DNA of 64,000 nt from Betaproteobacteria bacterium MOLA814 (GCA_000496475.1 AYMW01000003.1:438003-502002), one strand, 5' to 3'; shown: positions 1 to 8,791, counted from the first letter of the stretch. The notes: generated from the letters alone by a model not told the origin. Program-made: numbers and translations.

Positions 1-476
1 TTCTCAGCGCGCACGCCCAAATGCATCAGGCCGGTGGCATCGCCACCATCGTCCAGAATCATGTTGGGGCCTTCTTCAGGCGTGCCTTTGGCACCGTCAA
101 ATTCGAAGATGCGGTGGGTGTAGTCCCAGTAGTCTTCCAAGCTCTCACCCTTGATTGCGAACACGGGCGTGCCTGTCTCAACCAAGGCAGCAGCTGCTTG
201 GTCTTGGGTTGAGTAAATGTTGCAAGAAGCCCAGCGTACTTGCGCACCCAGGGCTTGTAAGGTCTCAACCAACACGGCCGTTTGAATGGTCATGTGCAAG
301 CTGCCTGTGATGCGGGCACCTGACAAAGGTTGTGCTTTTGTGAATTCTGAGCGAATAGACATCAAACCGGGCATTTCGGTTTCAGCAATTTTAATTTCTT
401 TACGGCCCCACGCGGCCAGTGCAATATCTGCAATGACGTGGTCAGTCGCGGTTTGGGCTTTAACACCAGTGTTCAT
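1..476 (-). CDS. ahcY: Adenosylhomocysteinase (S-adenosyl-L-homocysteine hydrolase), N-terminal part
   Basis: Hydrolyses S-adenosylhomocysteine to adenosine and homocysteine in the cytoplasm, relieving product inhibition of SAM-dependent methyltransferases. Only the first 158 residues are inside the window; the rest lies beyond base 1. The sequence shows family hallmarks: AETEMPGLM (about residues 31-39), [12 protein letters not shown] (58-69), [10 protein letters not shown] (83-92) and the DDGGD stretch with its catalytic Asp (142-146). The ATG at 476 is preceded by a GGAG-like ribosome site. The 140-base leader holds an SAH riboswitch with an intrinsic terminator (see separate entries), which independently supports the call because this riboswitch class controls ahcY in betaproteobacteria. 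The gene is transcribed away from the MFS gene at 684. Confidence 0.97.
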   Translation of the reverse strand, partial: MNTGVKAQTATDHVIADIALAAWGRKEIKIAETEMPGLMSIRSEFTKAQPLSGARITGSLHMTIQTAVLVETLQALGAQVRWASCNIYSTQDQAAAALVETGTPVFAIKGESLEDYWDYTHRIFEFDGAKGTPEEGPNMILDDGGDATGLMHLGVRAE

Positions 477-529
477 TTGAAACTCCACAATTTAGTTCGG
501 ACGAACCATGCGCGTATGCGGAGATAATG

Positions 530-560
530 AAAAAGCTCACCGCATAGGACATGGGTGAGC
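530..560 (-). terminator. Intrinsic terminator overlapping the SAH riboswitch pseudoknot
   Basis: On the minus strand GCTCACC (560-554) and GGTGAGC (541-535) form a 7-bp stem with a 12-base loop, followed at once by TTTTTC (534-529). The 5' arm reuses bases 560-557, which are also the 3' strand of the riboswitch pseudoknot. Pseudoknot and terminator therefore exclude each other: ligand binding should free transcription into ahcY. The pairing is directly visible; the switching behaviour is inferred from the known ON logic of this riboswitch class. Confidence 0.8.
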
Positions 561-617
561 GCCGTTTACAGTCCGAGCCTCACATTGAAAATATCAAAGC
601 TGCAGCGCTCCTCGGAT
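550..617 (-). promoter_or_regulatory. SAH riboswitch in the ahcY leader
   Basis: Read on the minus strand, the leader contains UCCGAG (616-611) pairing with CUCGGA (577-572) as stem P1, and GAGCGC (610-605) directly after P1 able to pair with GCGCUC (562-557) as the closing pseudoknot. The conserved GGAGCGCUGCA and AACGGCGCUCACC segments are both present. This arrangement matches the published SAH riboswitch class, an ON switch known upstream of ahcY in beta- and gammaproteobacteria. A plausible -10 box (TACAAT, 629-624) places transcription start close to 617, at the 5' edge of the aptamer. It would raise ahcY expression when SAH accumulates. The structure was matched by eye; no covariance search was run. 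Confidence 0.9.
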
Positions 618-623
618 TCAAGC

Positions 624-629
624 ATTGTA
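624..629 (-). promoter_or_regulatory. Probable -10 box for ahcY
   Basis: TACAAT on the minus strand, about seven bases before the inferred 5' end of the SAH riboswitch. No good -35 hexamer is visible at 16-18 bases upstream, so promoter assignment rests on the -10 match and its position relative to the aptamer. Confidence 0.4.
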
Positions 630-683
630 ACCAACATACACCGCTCACAGCTGGCACTTTCTGAGAATACCCCCGCAGGTCGC

Positions 684-1904
684 ATGCAATTACCCACCAC
701 CCCCCAGCCATCACAGACCAACACCAAAGCCATATTTGCCCTTATGGGGTCTACGTTTTTTGAGTTAGTGGGTATCTTTATGCTGTTGCCACTCAACTTG
801 TTGAGACTTAAAGATGCGGGGTTAGATACCGCCACGGCAGGCCTGTTCGCCTCTGCGTCTTACCTGTCTATTCTGCTGGTGACGCCATTTGCATCCACCA
901 TCACGGCCAAACTGGGCCGGCGCCAGACGTTGTGGCTGACAGCCTTGGTGCCCATTTGTACAGGTTTGGTATTTGCGCTGTCGCCCTGGGTCGCCACTTG
1001 GTTTGTGGTCCAAGCCATCGCGGGCATGTTTGGGGGCCTGCGCTGGGTATTGGCCGAGTCTTTGGTCGCGGAGTTTTCGCCGCCCAACAAACGCGGCCGC
1101 TTCGTGGGCTTGTTTGAAACCTTGGTAGGTGTGACTTTTTTCTTAGGGCCCGTGTTGTTAGCGTGGGTAGGCCCGACCCAAGACCACGCCATTTGGATTG
1201 CACTGGCATTTATTGTGACTGGTGCTGTTTTCACCGCCGTCATCCCCAAACTGCCAGCCACGCAGCATCACAGTTCAGAACACTTGGGCTTTCGCGGCGT
1301 GTGGGCGGCCCTCAACGCCTACCCTGCGATTATGTTGGCAGGTTTTTTAGGGGGCTTTTTTGAGGCCGGCTTAACCGCCATATTGCCGCTGTACGGTTTG
1401 CAACTCAACTGGAGCGCCAGCGCCTCTACGCTCTTGATTGCGGCCAGTGGCCTTGGCAGTGCGCTGTTGATGCTGCCCGCAGGCATGCTGGCTGACCACT
1501 TGTCCAAGCCCACCGCCAACGGCAAAACACGCCCTTTTTGGGGCAACGCTGCCACCACGCGCTTGCAACTCATGCGCGTGTCAGCTTGGGTCACGCTGGC
1601 CGCCACCATGCTGGTGCCCTTTGTCAATGACTTCAACGCGTTGGCTTGGCCAGTGGCCTTTTTATGGGGCAGTGCCGGCGGCGTGTTGTACACCTTTGCC
1701 ATGATTGACATCGGCACACGGGAGCGAGGCACCGCCTTGGTCAGTGGCACTGCGGTGTTGGTGTTGGCTTACACGGTGGGCGGCATGAGCGCACCGGCTG
1801 TGGGCGCTTATGCCTTGCAAAACTCGCCTCTGTTGGGTTTTCCGCTGTTACTGGCAACTGTTGCCGCCCTCGGACTGTGGATGCTGTCGCGCCGCCAAGC
1901 CTGA
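684..1904 (+). CDS. MFS transporter
   Basis: An inner-membrane major facilitator superfamily permease of about 406 residues with roughly twelve hydrophobic segments, starting with FALMGSTFFELVGIFMLLPL. The loop after the second segment reads AKLGRRQTL, a form of MFS motif A, and VAEFSPPNKRGRFVG follows helix 4, as in YfcJ/YcaD-like drug or metabolite exporters. The substrate cannot be told from sequence. An in-frame ATG exists at 555, but it lies inside the ahcY riboswitch on the other strand and would add 43 polar residues, so the ATG at 684, just before the first membrane helix, is preferred. It is transcribed divergently from ahcY and convergently with uvrA. Confidence 0.85.
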   Translation: MQLPTTPQPSQTNTKAIFALMGSTFFELVGIFMLLPLNLLRLKDAGLDTATAGLFASASYLSILLVTPFASTITAKLGRRQTLWLTALVPICTGLVFALSPWVATWFVVQAIAGMFGGLRWVLAESLVAEFSPPNKRGRFVGLFETLVGVTFFLGPVLLAWVGPTQDHAIWIALAFIVTGAVFTAVIPKLPATQHHSSEHLGFRGVWAALNAYPAIMLAGFLGGFFEAGLTAILPLYGLQLNWSASASTLLIAASGLGSALLMLPAGMLADHLSKPTANGKTRPFWGNAATTRLQLMRVSAWVTLAATMLVPFVNDFNALAWPVAFLWGSAGGVLYTFAMIDIGTRERGTALVSGTAVLVLAYTVGGMSAPAVGAYALQNSPLLGFPLLLATVAALGLWMLSRRQA

Positions 1905-1913
1905 ATGTTGAAT

Positions 1914-1935
1914 GCAAGCGCCTACAAGCGCTTGC
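1914..1935. terminator. Hairpin between convergent MFS and uvrA genes
   Basis: GCAAGCGC (1914-1921) and GCGCTTGC (1928-1935) form a perfect 8-bp inverted repeat with a 6-base loop. It starts ten bases after the MFS stop codon and before the uvrA 3' end. There is no T-run on either side, so it is at best a weak or Rho-assisted terminator. Confidence 0.4.
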
Positions 1936-1990
1936 CCCAAACTGTCGGCTGTTGACCACCGGCTCCCAATGACCATCGCCTACCTGTTGA

Positions 1991-4900
1991 CTAGCGCCTA
2001 GCCAGCACCGGCCCCAAGGCCATGCCCGTTGCCGTGCGCAGAGCCACCACGGCTTCTGGTGGCGCCGCAGCGACTATATGCCCGCCTTCGTTACCACCAT
2101 CTGGCCCTAGGTCAATCACCCAATCGGCTTCGGCAATAACGTCTAAGTCGTGCTCAATCACCACCACCGAATGGCCAGCATCAACCAAACGGTGCAGCAC
2201 ACGAATCAGCTTTTCCACATCGGCCATGTGCAGGCCTACGGTAGGCTCGTCCAAAACGTACAAGGTGTGTGGCACTTTCTGTCCGCGCTTACCCACCTCG
2301 TCGCGCACTTTGGTGAGCTCTGTCACCAGCTTGATTCGCTGCGCCTCACCGCCACTGAGTGTGGGAGATGGTTGGCCCAACGTGAGGTAGCCCAAACCCA
2401 CGTCTTTGAGTAACTGCAACGGGTGTGCGATAGACGGCATGCTGGCAAAAAACCCAACAGCTTCGTCAACCTCCATGGCCAGTACATCGCCAACGCTTTT
2501 ACCTCGCCATGTAACCGCCAGGGTTTCAGGGTTGAAACGCGCGCCGTGGCAAGTTTCGCACAGCACTTTGACGTCTGGCAAAAAGCTCATCTCGACGGTA
2601 CGCATGCCTTGGCCCTCACACCCCGGACAACGACCTTCGCCAGTATTGAAGGAGAAACGCCCCGGGGCATAGCCGCGCACTTTGGCCTCTAAAGTTTCTG
2701 CAAAGAGTTTGCGCACGGTGTCCCAAAAGCCAATGTAGGTGGCCGGGCAAGAACGTGGTGTTTTGCCAATGGGTGTTTGGTCAACTTCCAACACGCGGTC
2801 TAGGCTTTCGTAGCCGCTTAAGCTGGCACAGCCAACCCAATGCGGCGTCTCTATAGCCTCACCTTTGTATTGCGCGCGCTTGATAGCAGGGGTGACGGCC
2901 AAGGCCACGTTGGACAGCAGCACGTCACGTGCCAGCGTGGACTTGCCAGAGCCTGACACACCGGTGATGGCCACCAAACGCTTCAGTGGTACCTGCGCGG
3001 TCACGTTTTGCAAGTTGTGCAGGTTGGCATTGGTCAGCACCAACGAGCCGTCACCAGCGTCTGGCGCTTGACCTGTTGTGAACAAGCGCCTAGCTTGCAT
3101 GGGGTGCTTGATGGCGTCGCGTAAATAGCGCCCTGTCACAGAATCGGGCGCAGCAATGACGTCGTCCACCGTGCCTTGTGCCACCACCATGCCACCACGC
3201 TTGCCTGCGCTGGGGCCGATGTCAATCAGGTGGTCTGCGCGACGGATGGTGTCTTCGTCGTGCTCGACCACCACCAGGGTGTTGCCTTTGCTGCCGAGCG
3301 CATGCAGGGCATTGAGCAACACTTGGTTGTCGCGCGCGTGCAGACCAATGGTGGGCTCATCCAGCACGTAACAAACACCTTGCAAGTTGCTACCCAGTTG
3401 GCCCGCCAAACGAATGCGCTGCGCTTCACCGCCGCTCAAGGTGGGCGCACCACGGTCTAGCGTCAGGTAACCCAAACCCACGTCTTGCAAGAACTGCAAA
3501 CGCGACTCAATTTCCGGGATCAAGTCACGTGCAATCTCGGTTTCCCGCTGGTTGAGCTTGAGCGCTTTGACCCATGCATGAACGTCACGCACAGAGAGTC
3601 GCGCCACCTCGGCAATCCCCACGCTGGCAAACTGCACGGCGCGCGCTTGCGGGTTGAGTCGGGTGCCAGTGCAGGTTGTGCACGCTTCGTTGACGTCTTC
3701 ATCCAAGTCTGGCTCAGCAAAGCTTTGCTCGCGCCCACGGTCTTTGTCATCGCGAATGGAGTCATCCAGGCTGATGCGCTGCGCCTTGTTTAGGTTCAAA
3801 CCTGTGCCAACACACGCCGTACACCAGCCGTGTTTGCTGTTGTACGAGAACAAGCGCGGGTCTAACTCTGGGTAACTGGTAGCGCATGTCGGGCAGGCAC
3901 GCAGACTAGACGCCACGTGAATGCGGCCCACGCCTGCCGTGGTGAGGCCGTCGGCCATGGCTTCTTTGAGACCGTCCAAACCTACCAACATATGCACCAC
4001 ACCTTTACCGTGTGTCAGCGCCACCTTCAACAAACGACGCAACTCCGGTTCATTGTTTGCATTGACCATCAAGTCACCCACAGGCAGCTCAATGTTGTGT
4101 TCTTTGAAGCGGTCTATGCGCGGAAAATTGTCTGTCGGTAAAAACTCACCATCGACACGCAGGTAAGGGAAGCCACGCGGCTTGGCCCAATCGGCCAATT
4201 CCGTATACACCCCTTTGCGGCCAATCACCAACGGTGCCAACAGACCAATGTGCTTGCCCTTGTGCGCTTTTAAGATGTTGGCCGCCATGGTGTCAGGCGT
4301 TTGCGGCAGCACCGCTTCGCCGTCATGAACGCAGTGCTGGGTGCCCAGCTTCACATACAACAAGCGCAGGTAGTGCCAGACCTCAGTGGTGGTGCCCACA
4401 GTGCTTTTCCGCCCGCCTCTGCTGAGGCGCTGTTCAATGGCAACCGTGGGTGGAATGCCATACACGGCGTCCACTTCTGGCCGACCTGCAGGCTGCACGA
4501 TGGACCGTGCATAGGCGTTGAGTGACTCCAAATAACGACGCTGACCCTCGTTGAACAAAATGCCGAATGCCAAGGTCGACTTACCCGAACCCGACACACC
4601 AGAAATGACGTTGAACTTGCCGCGCGGAATATTCAAATTGACGCCCTTTAAGTTGTTCTCTCTGGCGTTCACAATTTGAATGTTGTTGGAGGGCTTCACC
4701 CGTGGTTTGGATGCGTAGGTGGCCAGCGCATCGCTCACCGCATGCCCGCCCAGCCCCATGGCCATGTCGTAGTCACGCATGGCTTTGGCCGTATGTGAGG
4801 TGGGGTGCTCGCGCATCACCTCAGGTGTACCTTGGGCCACCACCACACCACCGCCAATGCCACCCTCAGGGCCGAGATCTATCAACCAATCACTGGCGCG

Positions 4901-7900
4901 AATGACGTCTAGGTTGTGCTCAATCACCAGCACCGAATGGCCAGCCTCCATCAAGCGGCGCAGTGCGCGCATGAGCGTGGCAATGTCTTCAAAATGCAAG
5001 CCTGTGGTGGGCTCATCAAACATAAACAACGCACCTTTTTTAGCCACCGCTTGGCGGCTGCTTGAGCCGCCTTTGGCTGCTTGCGCCAAGAAGCCTGCCA
5101 ACTTAAGGCGCTGCGCTTCGCCGCCTGACAAGGTGGGTACGGGCTGGCCTAGCTTGACGTAGTCCAAACCCACATCGACGATAGGCTGCAAAGCCCGCAA
5201 TACATCGCGCTCTTGTGCAAACACTTGCACCGCTTGCGCAACAGTGAGGTTCAGTATGTCCGCCACATTCAAGCCTGCATCGCCAGCTTGGGCTGTGGGG
5301 TGTTGGTGGCTTAACCGTACCTCCAACACTTCTGGCCTGTAGCGTTGGCCATCGCAGTCTGGGCAGCGCAAATACACATCGCTCAAAAACTGCATTTCCA
5401 CATGTTCAAAACCTGAACCACCACACAGCGGGCAACGGCCGTCGCTACCGTTGAAACTGAACTTTGAGGCGGTGTAACCACGCTCGCGCGCCAAAGGTGC
5501 GGTGGCCAACAGGCTGCGCAAGCTGTCCCACGCGCCCACGTAGCTGACGGGGTTAGAGCGTGCGGTTTTACCAATAGGGGATTGGTCCACAAACACGACA
5601 TCACTTAAATGGTCTGCGCCCATCAGTCGGTCGAACTCACCTGGTGCATCAGTGGCTTTGCCAAAGTGGCGCAGCAAAGCTGGCGCTAAGACGTCTTGTA
5701 TCAAGGTGGACTTGCCAGAACCCGACACGCCAGTCACGCAGACCAAACGTTGTAAAGGAATAGATACCTCCACATTTTGCAGATTGTGCGCGCGCACGCC
5801 CTCCAAAATAAGGCGCGGCGTGTTGTCGCTGACCATGCGTTTGAAGCCCATGCCCACTTGCTTGCGGTTGCCCAAGTACGCTCCGGTTAGGGTGTCGGCC
5901 TTGCGCAGCTGCGCAGGCGTGCCGTCAAATACAATTTCACCGCCACGCTCGCCAGGGCCTGGGCCCATATCGATCACACGGTCGGCGGCCAACATCACCG
6001 CGGGGTCGTGCTCGACCACCACCAAGGTGTTGCCAGCATCGCGCAGCCGGTGCATGGCTTCGGTAATCCTGTCCATGTCGCGTGGGTGCAAGCCAATGCT
6101 GGGCTCATCCAACACAAACAAGGTGTTGACCAGTGAGGTCCCCAACGCCGTGGTGAGGTTGATGCGCTGCACCTCACCACCAGACAGGGTGCGGCTTTGA
6201 CGGTCTAATGTGAGATAGCCCAGCCCGACATGACACAGGTATTTAAGGCGGGTGGTTATTTCTTCAAACAGCAAACTTTGCGCGCGGGCGTCTGCGTCTT
6301 TTCTATCCAGCAGCGACGGCGCTATGCTTTTGAAAAAATCCAGCATTTGATCCAGTGGCATGCGCATCAGGTCGTACAAACTCAAACCTGGCAAGGCCTC
6401 CAACTGCGCGGCAGACCACGACACACCCACTGGCATAAACCGCTTGTCTGGCGGCAAAGCCGCGGTGGCTTCAGCCGCATTGCCTAAGCGCCACAACAAG
6501 CTTTCTGTTTTTAGGCGAGCACCGCCGCAGTCGCCGCACGGCGTGTAACTGCGGTACTTGGACAGCAGCACACGGATGTGCATTTTGTAAGACTTGCTCT
6601 CCAAGTACTCAAAGAACCGCTTCACGCCGTACCACTGTTGGTTCCACTTGCCAGCCCAATTGGGCGAGCCGTTGATGACCCACTCTTTATGGGCATCTGA
6701 CAACTTGCTCCAAGGCGTGTCACGTGGGATACCCGCTGTCTCGCCGTGGCGAAGCAAATCGTCTTGACACTCCTTCCAAGCGGGTGTTTGTATGGTCTTG
6801 ATGGCACCACCACGCAGGCTGAGTTTGTCGTTGGGTATGACCAAGCCGTAGTCCACACCAATCACGCGGCCAAATCCTCGACACGTTTCACACGCACCCA
6901 CTGGGGAGTTGAACGAAAACATGCTGGGCGATGGTTTTTGGTAGCGGATATGACTGTCTGGGCAGTGCAAACCGCTGGAGAACTGCCAGCGTTCTTCTGG
7001 CTCAATTGGCGTCATTGGCGGAACCACTGAACCGCCTGCCTGCGTGCTTGCTGTGGCAGTAGCACGTGAAGCGTAAACCGTCATGTGACCCGAGCCGCGC
7101 TTCAGCGCCGCTTCTATGGCCTCAACCGCGCGGGCACGGTCTAGATTGCTGGCTTTGAACCGATCGGCCACCACATCAAGCACCTTGCGCGTGTCGTCGA
7201 GTTCTGCCTCTTTCTTTTTTGCTGTCTTCTTGGCCGCCACTTTCTTGGCGGCTTTGCCTACCAGCGTGGCCACCTCGTGCGTGCTGTGTAAGTCTTTGAC
7301 CGCCACATCGCGCTGTGCATGAATGCGGGTGAAGCCGCTGGCCAACAACCACTGCTCGACTTCCTCAGCAGTGGTGCTGACAGGCAACTCCACTGGAAAC
7401 GTCACCACCAAACGCAAATCCTTACCAGCGCTTCGATTGGCGATGGCATCGTAAATGGTGTCGGCGTTGTCGTGCTGCACAGGTTGCGCAGTTTGTTTGT
7501 CAAACAACTGGGTGCTGCGCGCAAACAACAACTTGAGGTGGTCGTTCAGCTCAGTCATGGTGCCCACTGTGGAGCGTGAGCTGCGCACAGGGTTGGTTTG
7601 GTCAATCGCAATAGCTGGCGGCACACCGTCTACACGGTCTACAGCAGGCTTGTCCATGCGGTCTAAAAACTGACGCGCATAGGCTGAGAACGTTTCAACG
7701 TAGCGCCGCTGGCCTTCGGCAAACAAGGTATCAAACACCAAGCTGGACTTGCCTGAGCCGCTGGGCCCGGTCACCACTGTCATCTCGTTGGTGCGAATGT
7801 CTAGGTTTAAGTTTTTGAGTGTGTGCTGCCGAGCGCCCCTGATACGGATAAGTCCGTCACCCGAATCAGTTGGCGTTGATTGGGGTAACTTGTTGGACTT

Positions 7901-7915
7901 GAGGGATTTCGACAT
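1991..7915 (-). CDS. uvrA: Tandem-duplicated UvrA-like excinuclease ATPase (1974 aa)
   Basis: A UvrA-family DNA damage-recognition ATPase about twice the usual length (UvrA is about 950 residues). It holds two complete UvrA-like halves, roughly residues 1-1060 and 1070-1974, and so four ABC ATPase cassettes. Walker A motifs lie at about 50 (GPSGSGKSS), 729, 1106 and 1652 (all GVSGSGKST); LSGGE signatures at about 578, 929, 1493 and 1853. Zinc-module CxxC pairs occur in both halves: 342/345, 460/463, 828/831 and 851/854 in the first, 1341/1344, 1365/1368, 1412/1415, 1763/1766 and 1786/1789 in the second. Residues 220-241 form a Lys/Ala-rich insert. I see no frameshift or internal stop. Fused UvrAs of this size are known in Burkholderiales and usually coexist with a normal uvrA, which is not in this window. 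The start ATG has no clear Shine-Dalgarno sequence. Confidence 0.93.
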   Translation of the reverse strand: MSKSLKSNKLPQSTPTDSGDGLIRIRGARQHTLKNLNLDIRTNEMTVVTGPSGSGKSSLVFDTLFAEGQRRYVETFSAYARQFLDRMDKPAVDRVDGVPPAIAIDQTNPVRSSRSTVGTMTELNDHLKLLFARSTQLFDKQTAQPVQHDNADTIYDAIANRSAGKDLRLVVTFPVELPVSTTAEEVEQWLLASGFTRIHAQRDVAVKDLHSTHEVATLVGKAAKKVAAKKTAKKKEAELDDTRKVLDVVADRFKASNLDRARAVEAIEAALKRGSGHMTVYASRATATASTQAGGSVVPPMTPIEPEERWQFSSGLHCPDSHIRYQKPSPSMFSFNSPVGACETCRGFGRVIGVDYGLVIPNDKLSLRGGAIKTIQTPAWKECQDDLLRHGETAGIPRDTPWSKLSDAHKEWVINGSPNWAGKWNQQWYGVKRFFEYLESKSYKMHIRVLLSKYRSYTPCGDCGGARLKTESLLWRLGNAAEATAALPPDKRFMPVGVSWSAAQLEALPGLSLYDLMRMPLDQMLDFFKSIAPSLLDRKDADARAQSLLFEEITTRLKYLCHVGLGYLTLDRQSRTLSGGEVQRINLTTALGTSLVNTLFVLDEPSIGLHPRDMDRITEAMHRLRDAGNTLVVVEHDPAVMLAADRVIDMGPGPGERGGEIVFDGTPAQLRKADTLTGAYLGNRKQVGMGFKRMVSDNTPRLILEGVRAHNLQNVEVSIPLQRLVCVTGVSGSGKSTLIQDVLAPALLRHFGKATDAPGEFDRLMGADHLSDVVFVDQSPIGKTARSNPVSYVGAWDSLRSLLATAPLARERGYTASKFSFNGSDGRCPLCGGSGFEHVEMQFLSDVYLRCPDCDGQRYRPEVLEVRLSHQHPTAQAGDAGLNVADILNLTVAQAVQVFAQERDVLRALQPIVDVGLDYVKLGQPVPTLSGGEAQRLKLAGFLAQAAKGGSSSRQAVAKKGALFMFDEPTTGLHFEDIATLMRALRRLMEAGHSVLVIEHNLDVIRASDWLIDLGPEGGIGGGVVVAQGTPEVMREHPTSHTAKAMRDYDMAMGLGGHAVSDALATYASKPRVKPSNNIQIVNARENNLKGVNLNIPRGKFNVISGVSGSGKSTLAFGILFNEGQRRYLESLNAYARSIVQPAGRPEVDAVYGIPPTVAIEQRLSRGGRKSTVGTTTEVWHYLRLLYVKLGTQHCVHDGEAVLPQTPDTMAANILKAHKGKHIGLLAPLVIGRKGVYTELADWAKPRGFPYLRVDGEFLPTDNFPRIDRFKEHNIELPVGDLMVNANNEPELRRLLKVALTHGKGVVHMLVGLDGLKEAMADGLTTAGVGRIHVASSLRACPTCATSYPELDPRLFSYNSKHGWCTACVGTGLNLNKAQRISLDDSIRDDKDRGREQSFAEPDLDEDVNEACTTCTGTRLNPQARAVQFASVGIAEVARLSVRDVHAWVKALKLNQRETEIARDLIPEIESRLQFLQDVGLGYLTLDRGAPTLSGGEAQRIRLAGQLGSNLQGVCYVLDEPTIGLHARDNQVLLNALHALGSKGNTLVVVEHDEDTIRRADHLIDIGPSAGKRGGMVVAQGTVDDVIAAPDSVTGRYLRDAIKHPMQARRLFTTGQAPDAGDGSLVLTNANLHNLQNVTAQVPLKRLVAITGVSGSGKSTLARDVLLSNVALAVTPAIKRAQYKGEAIETPHWVGCASLSGYESLDRVLEVDQTPIGKTPRSCPATYIGFWDTVRKLFAETLEAKVRGYAPGRFSFNTGEGRCPGCEGQGMRTVEMSFLPDVKVLCETCHGARFNPETLAVTWRGKSVGDVLAMEVDEAVGFFASMPSIAHPLQLLKDVGLGYLTLGQPSPTLSGGEAQRIKLVTELTKVRDEVGKRGQKVPHTLYVLDEPTVGLHMADVEKLIRVLHRLVDAGHSVVVIEHDLDVIAEADWVIDLGPDGGNEGGHIVAAAPPEAVVALRTATGMALGPVLARR

Positions 7916-7984
7916 AGAGCAGCGCCATTTAGGGTGTGGACAAACATTCTATGTAGTCCTGGCGCTGGGGCGTGCCGTGCGCGG

Positions 7985-8017
7985 GCAAGCTGCAGTAGCT
8001 TGCAGGGCTTTGCCCTA
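7985..8017. repeat. Two adjacent hairpins between the stress-protein gene and uvrA
   Basis: GCAAGCT (7985-7991) pairs with AGCTTGC (7997-8003), and just downstream AGGGC (8004-8008) pairs with GCCCT (8012-8016) around a TTT loop. They lie in the 141-base gap between the universal stress protein stop and the uvrA start on the minus strand. There is no U-tract, so they may be a Rho-dependent or processing element rather than a classical terminator. No LexA box is visible in this gap. Confidence 0.4.
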
Positions 8018-8056
8018 TCCCTCAGTCCGCACGCAACAACGCTCACAGCAAGGGGG

Positions 8057-8494
8057 CTAGGACTTAATCACCAACACTGGCACGGCACTGTGGGTCAGTA
8101 CTTTTTGGGTTTCGCTGCCCAAAATAAGTGCCTTCATGCCGCTGGTGCCATGTGAGCCCATCACAATGAGGTCACAGTTTTCGGCCTTGGCGGTATCTAA
8201 AATGCCGTCATACACCGCGTTGCGCTCTATGGTGTCAGCCTTAAAAGGCACACCCGCAGCCTCGGCCAGCACGCGCACCTTGCCCAACGACAAGTGCGCG
8301 GCGGCTTGCGCCTCACTGAGGTAAGCCTGCAGGCCAAAGGCAGAGGCCTCACCCAAGCCGATATACGGAAATGGGTCAATCACCACCACAGACACAATGC
8401 TGGCCTGGTGCACCTTGGCTAGGGCCACCGCCTGTTCGGCAGCAACCATCGCCTTGTCTGAACCATCTGTAGGTAACAAAATAATATTGAACAT
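8057..8494 (-). CDS. Universal stress protein (UspA family)
   Basis: A 145-residue cytoplasmic single-domain universal stress protein. The N-terminal strand MFNIILLPTDGSDKA carries the conserved Asp, and the C-terminal nucleotide-binding motif is complete: GSHGTSGMKALILGSETQKVL, the G-x2-G-x9-G-S pattern of ATP-binding members. Such proteins bind ATP and help survival under starvation, oxidative or membrane stress; the specific role here cannot be read. An upstream in-frame ATG at 8524 would add ten residues without similarity, while the ATG at 8494 begins at the family start and has AAAGG upstream. It stands alone, with a 477-base gene-free stretch upstream. Confidence 0.93.
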   Translation of the reverse strand: MFNIILLPTDGSDKAMVAAEQAVALAKVHQASIVSVVVIDPFPYIGLGEASAFGLQAYLSEAQAAAHLSLGKVRVLAEAAGVPFKADTIERNAVYDGILDTAKAENCDLIVMGSHGTSGMKALILGSETQKVLTHSAVPVLVIKS

Positions 8495-8520
8495 AAAGGG
8501 CCTTTCTCGTACACAACATG

Positions 8521-8537
8521 GCAAGAAACATTCTTGC
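8521..8537. repeat. 7-3-7 inverted repeat upstream of the stress-protein gene
   Basis: GCAAGAA (8521-8527), ACA, then TTCTTGC (8531-8537): a perfect dyad 27 bases upstream of the stress-protein start codon. It could be an operator or a leader hairpin. It does not match a regulator consensus that I can name. Confidence 0.45.
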
Positions 8538-8791
8538 GATGCCCGTAAATAGTTTATGCCCTATGCGTGCATCTGTGTTGCGACAGGTCCAACTAGGCGG
8601 TACAGCAACACACACCCTGTTTATGAAGACACCGCCCTGCCAACGCTGCATGTCCCACGCTGTCTGCGCTTGGCGGCGACGCTACACCGCTTTCTCAGGC
8701 ACATCACAGTTGTTGCCTACGGGCGGTTTTTACCTATCTAACGGAGCATGAACTCGCCTAGGACGTCGCGAGCGCACAGGCGCATTCGGCA

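Noticed and set aside
555-683. Longer N-terminus of the MFS transporter (start at 555)
   Set aside because: It lies over the ahcY riboswitch on the opposite strand and adds 43 polar residues before the first membrane helix; the ATG at 684 fits better.
7916-8056. LexA box upstream of uvrA
   Set aside because: No CTGT-N8-ACAG match is present; the visible dyads do not fit LexA.
8518-8751. 77-codon frame in the gene-free interval
   Set aside because: It has no ribosome-binding site, no similarity that I recognise, and overlaps the stress-gene promoter dyad.
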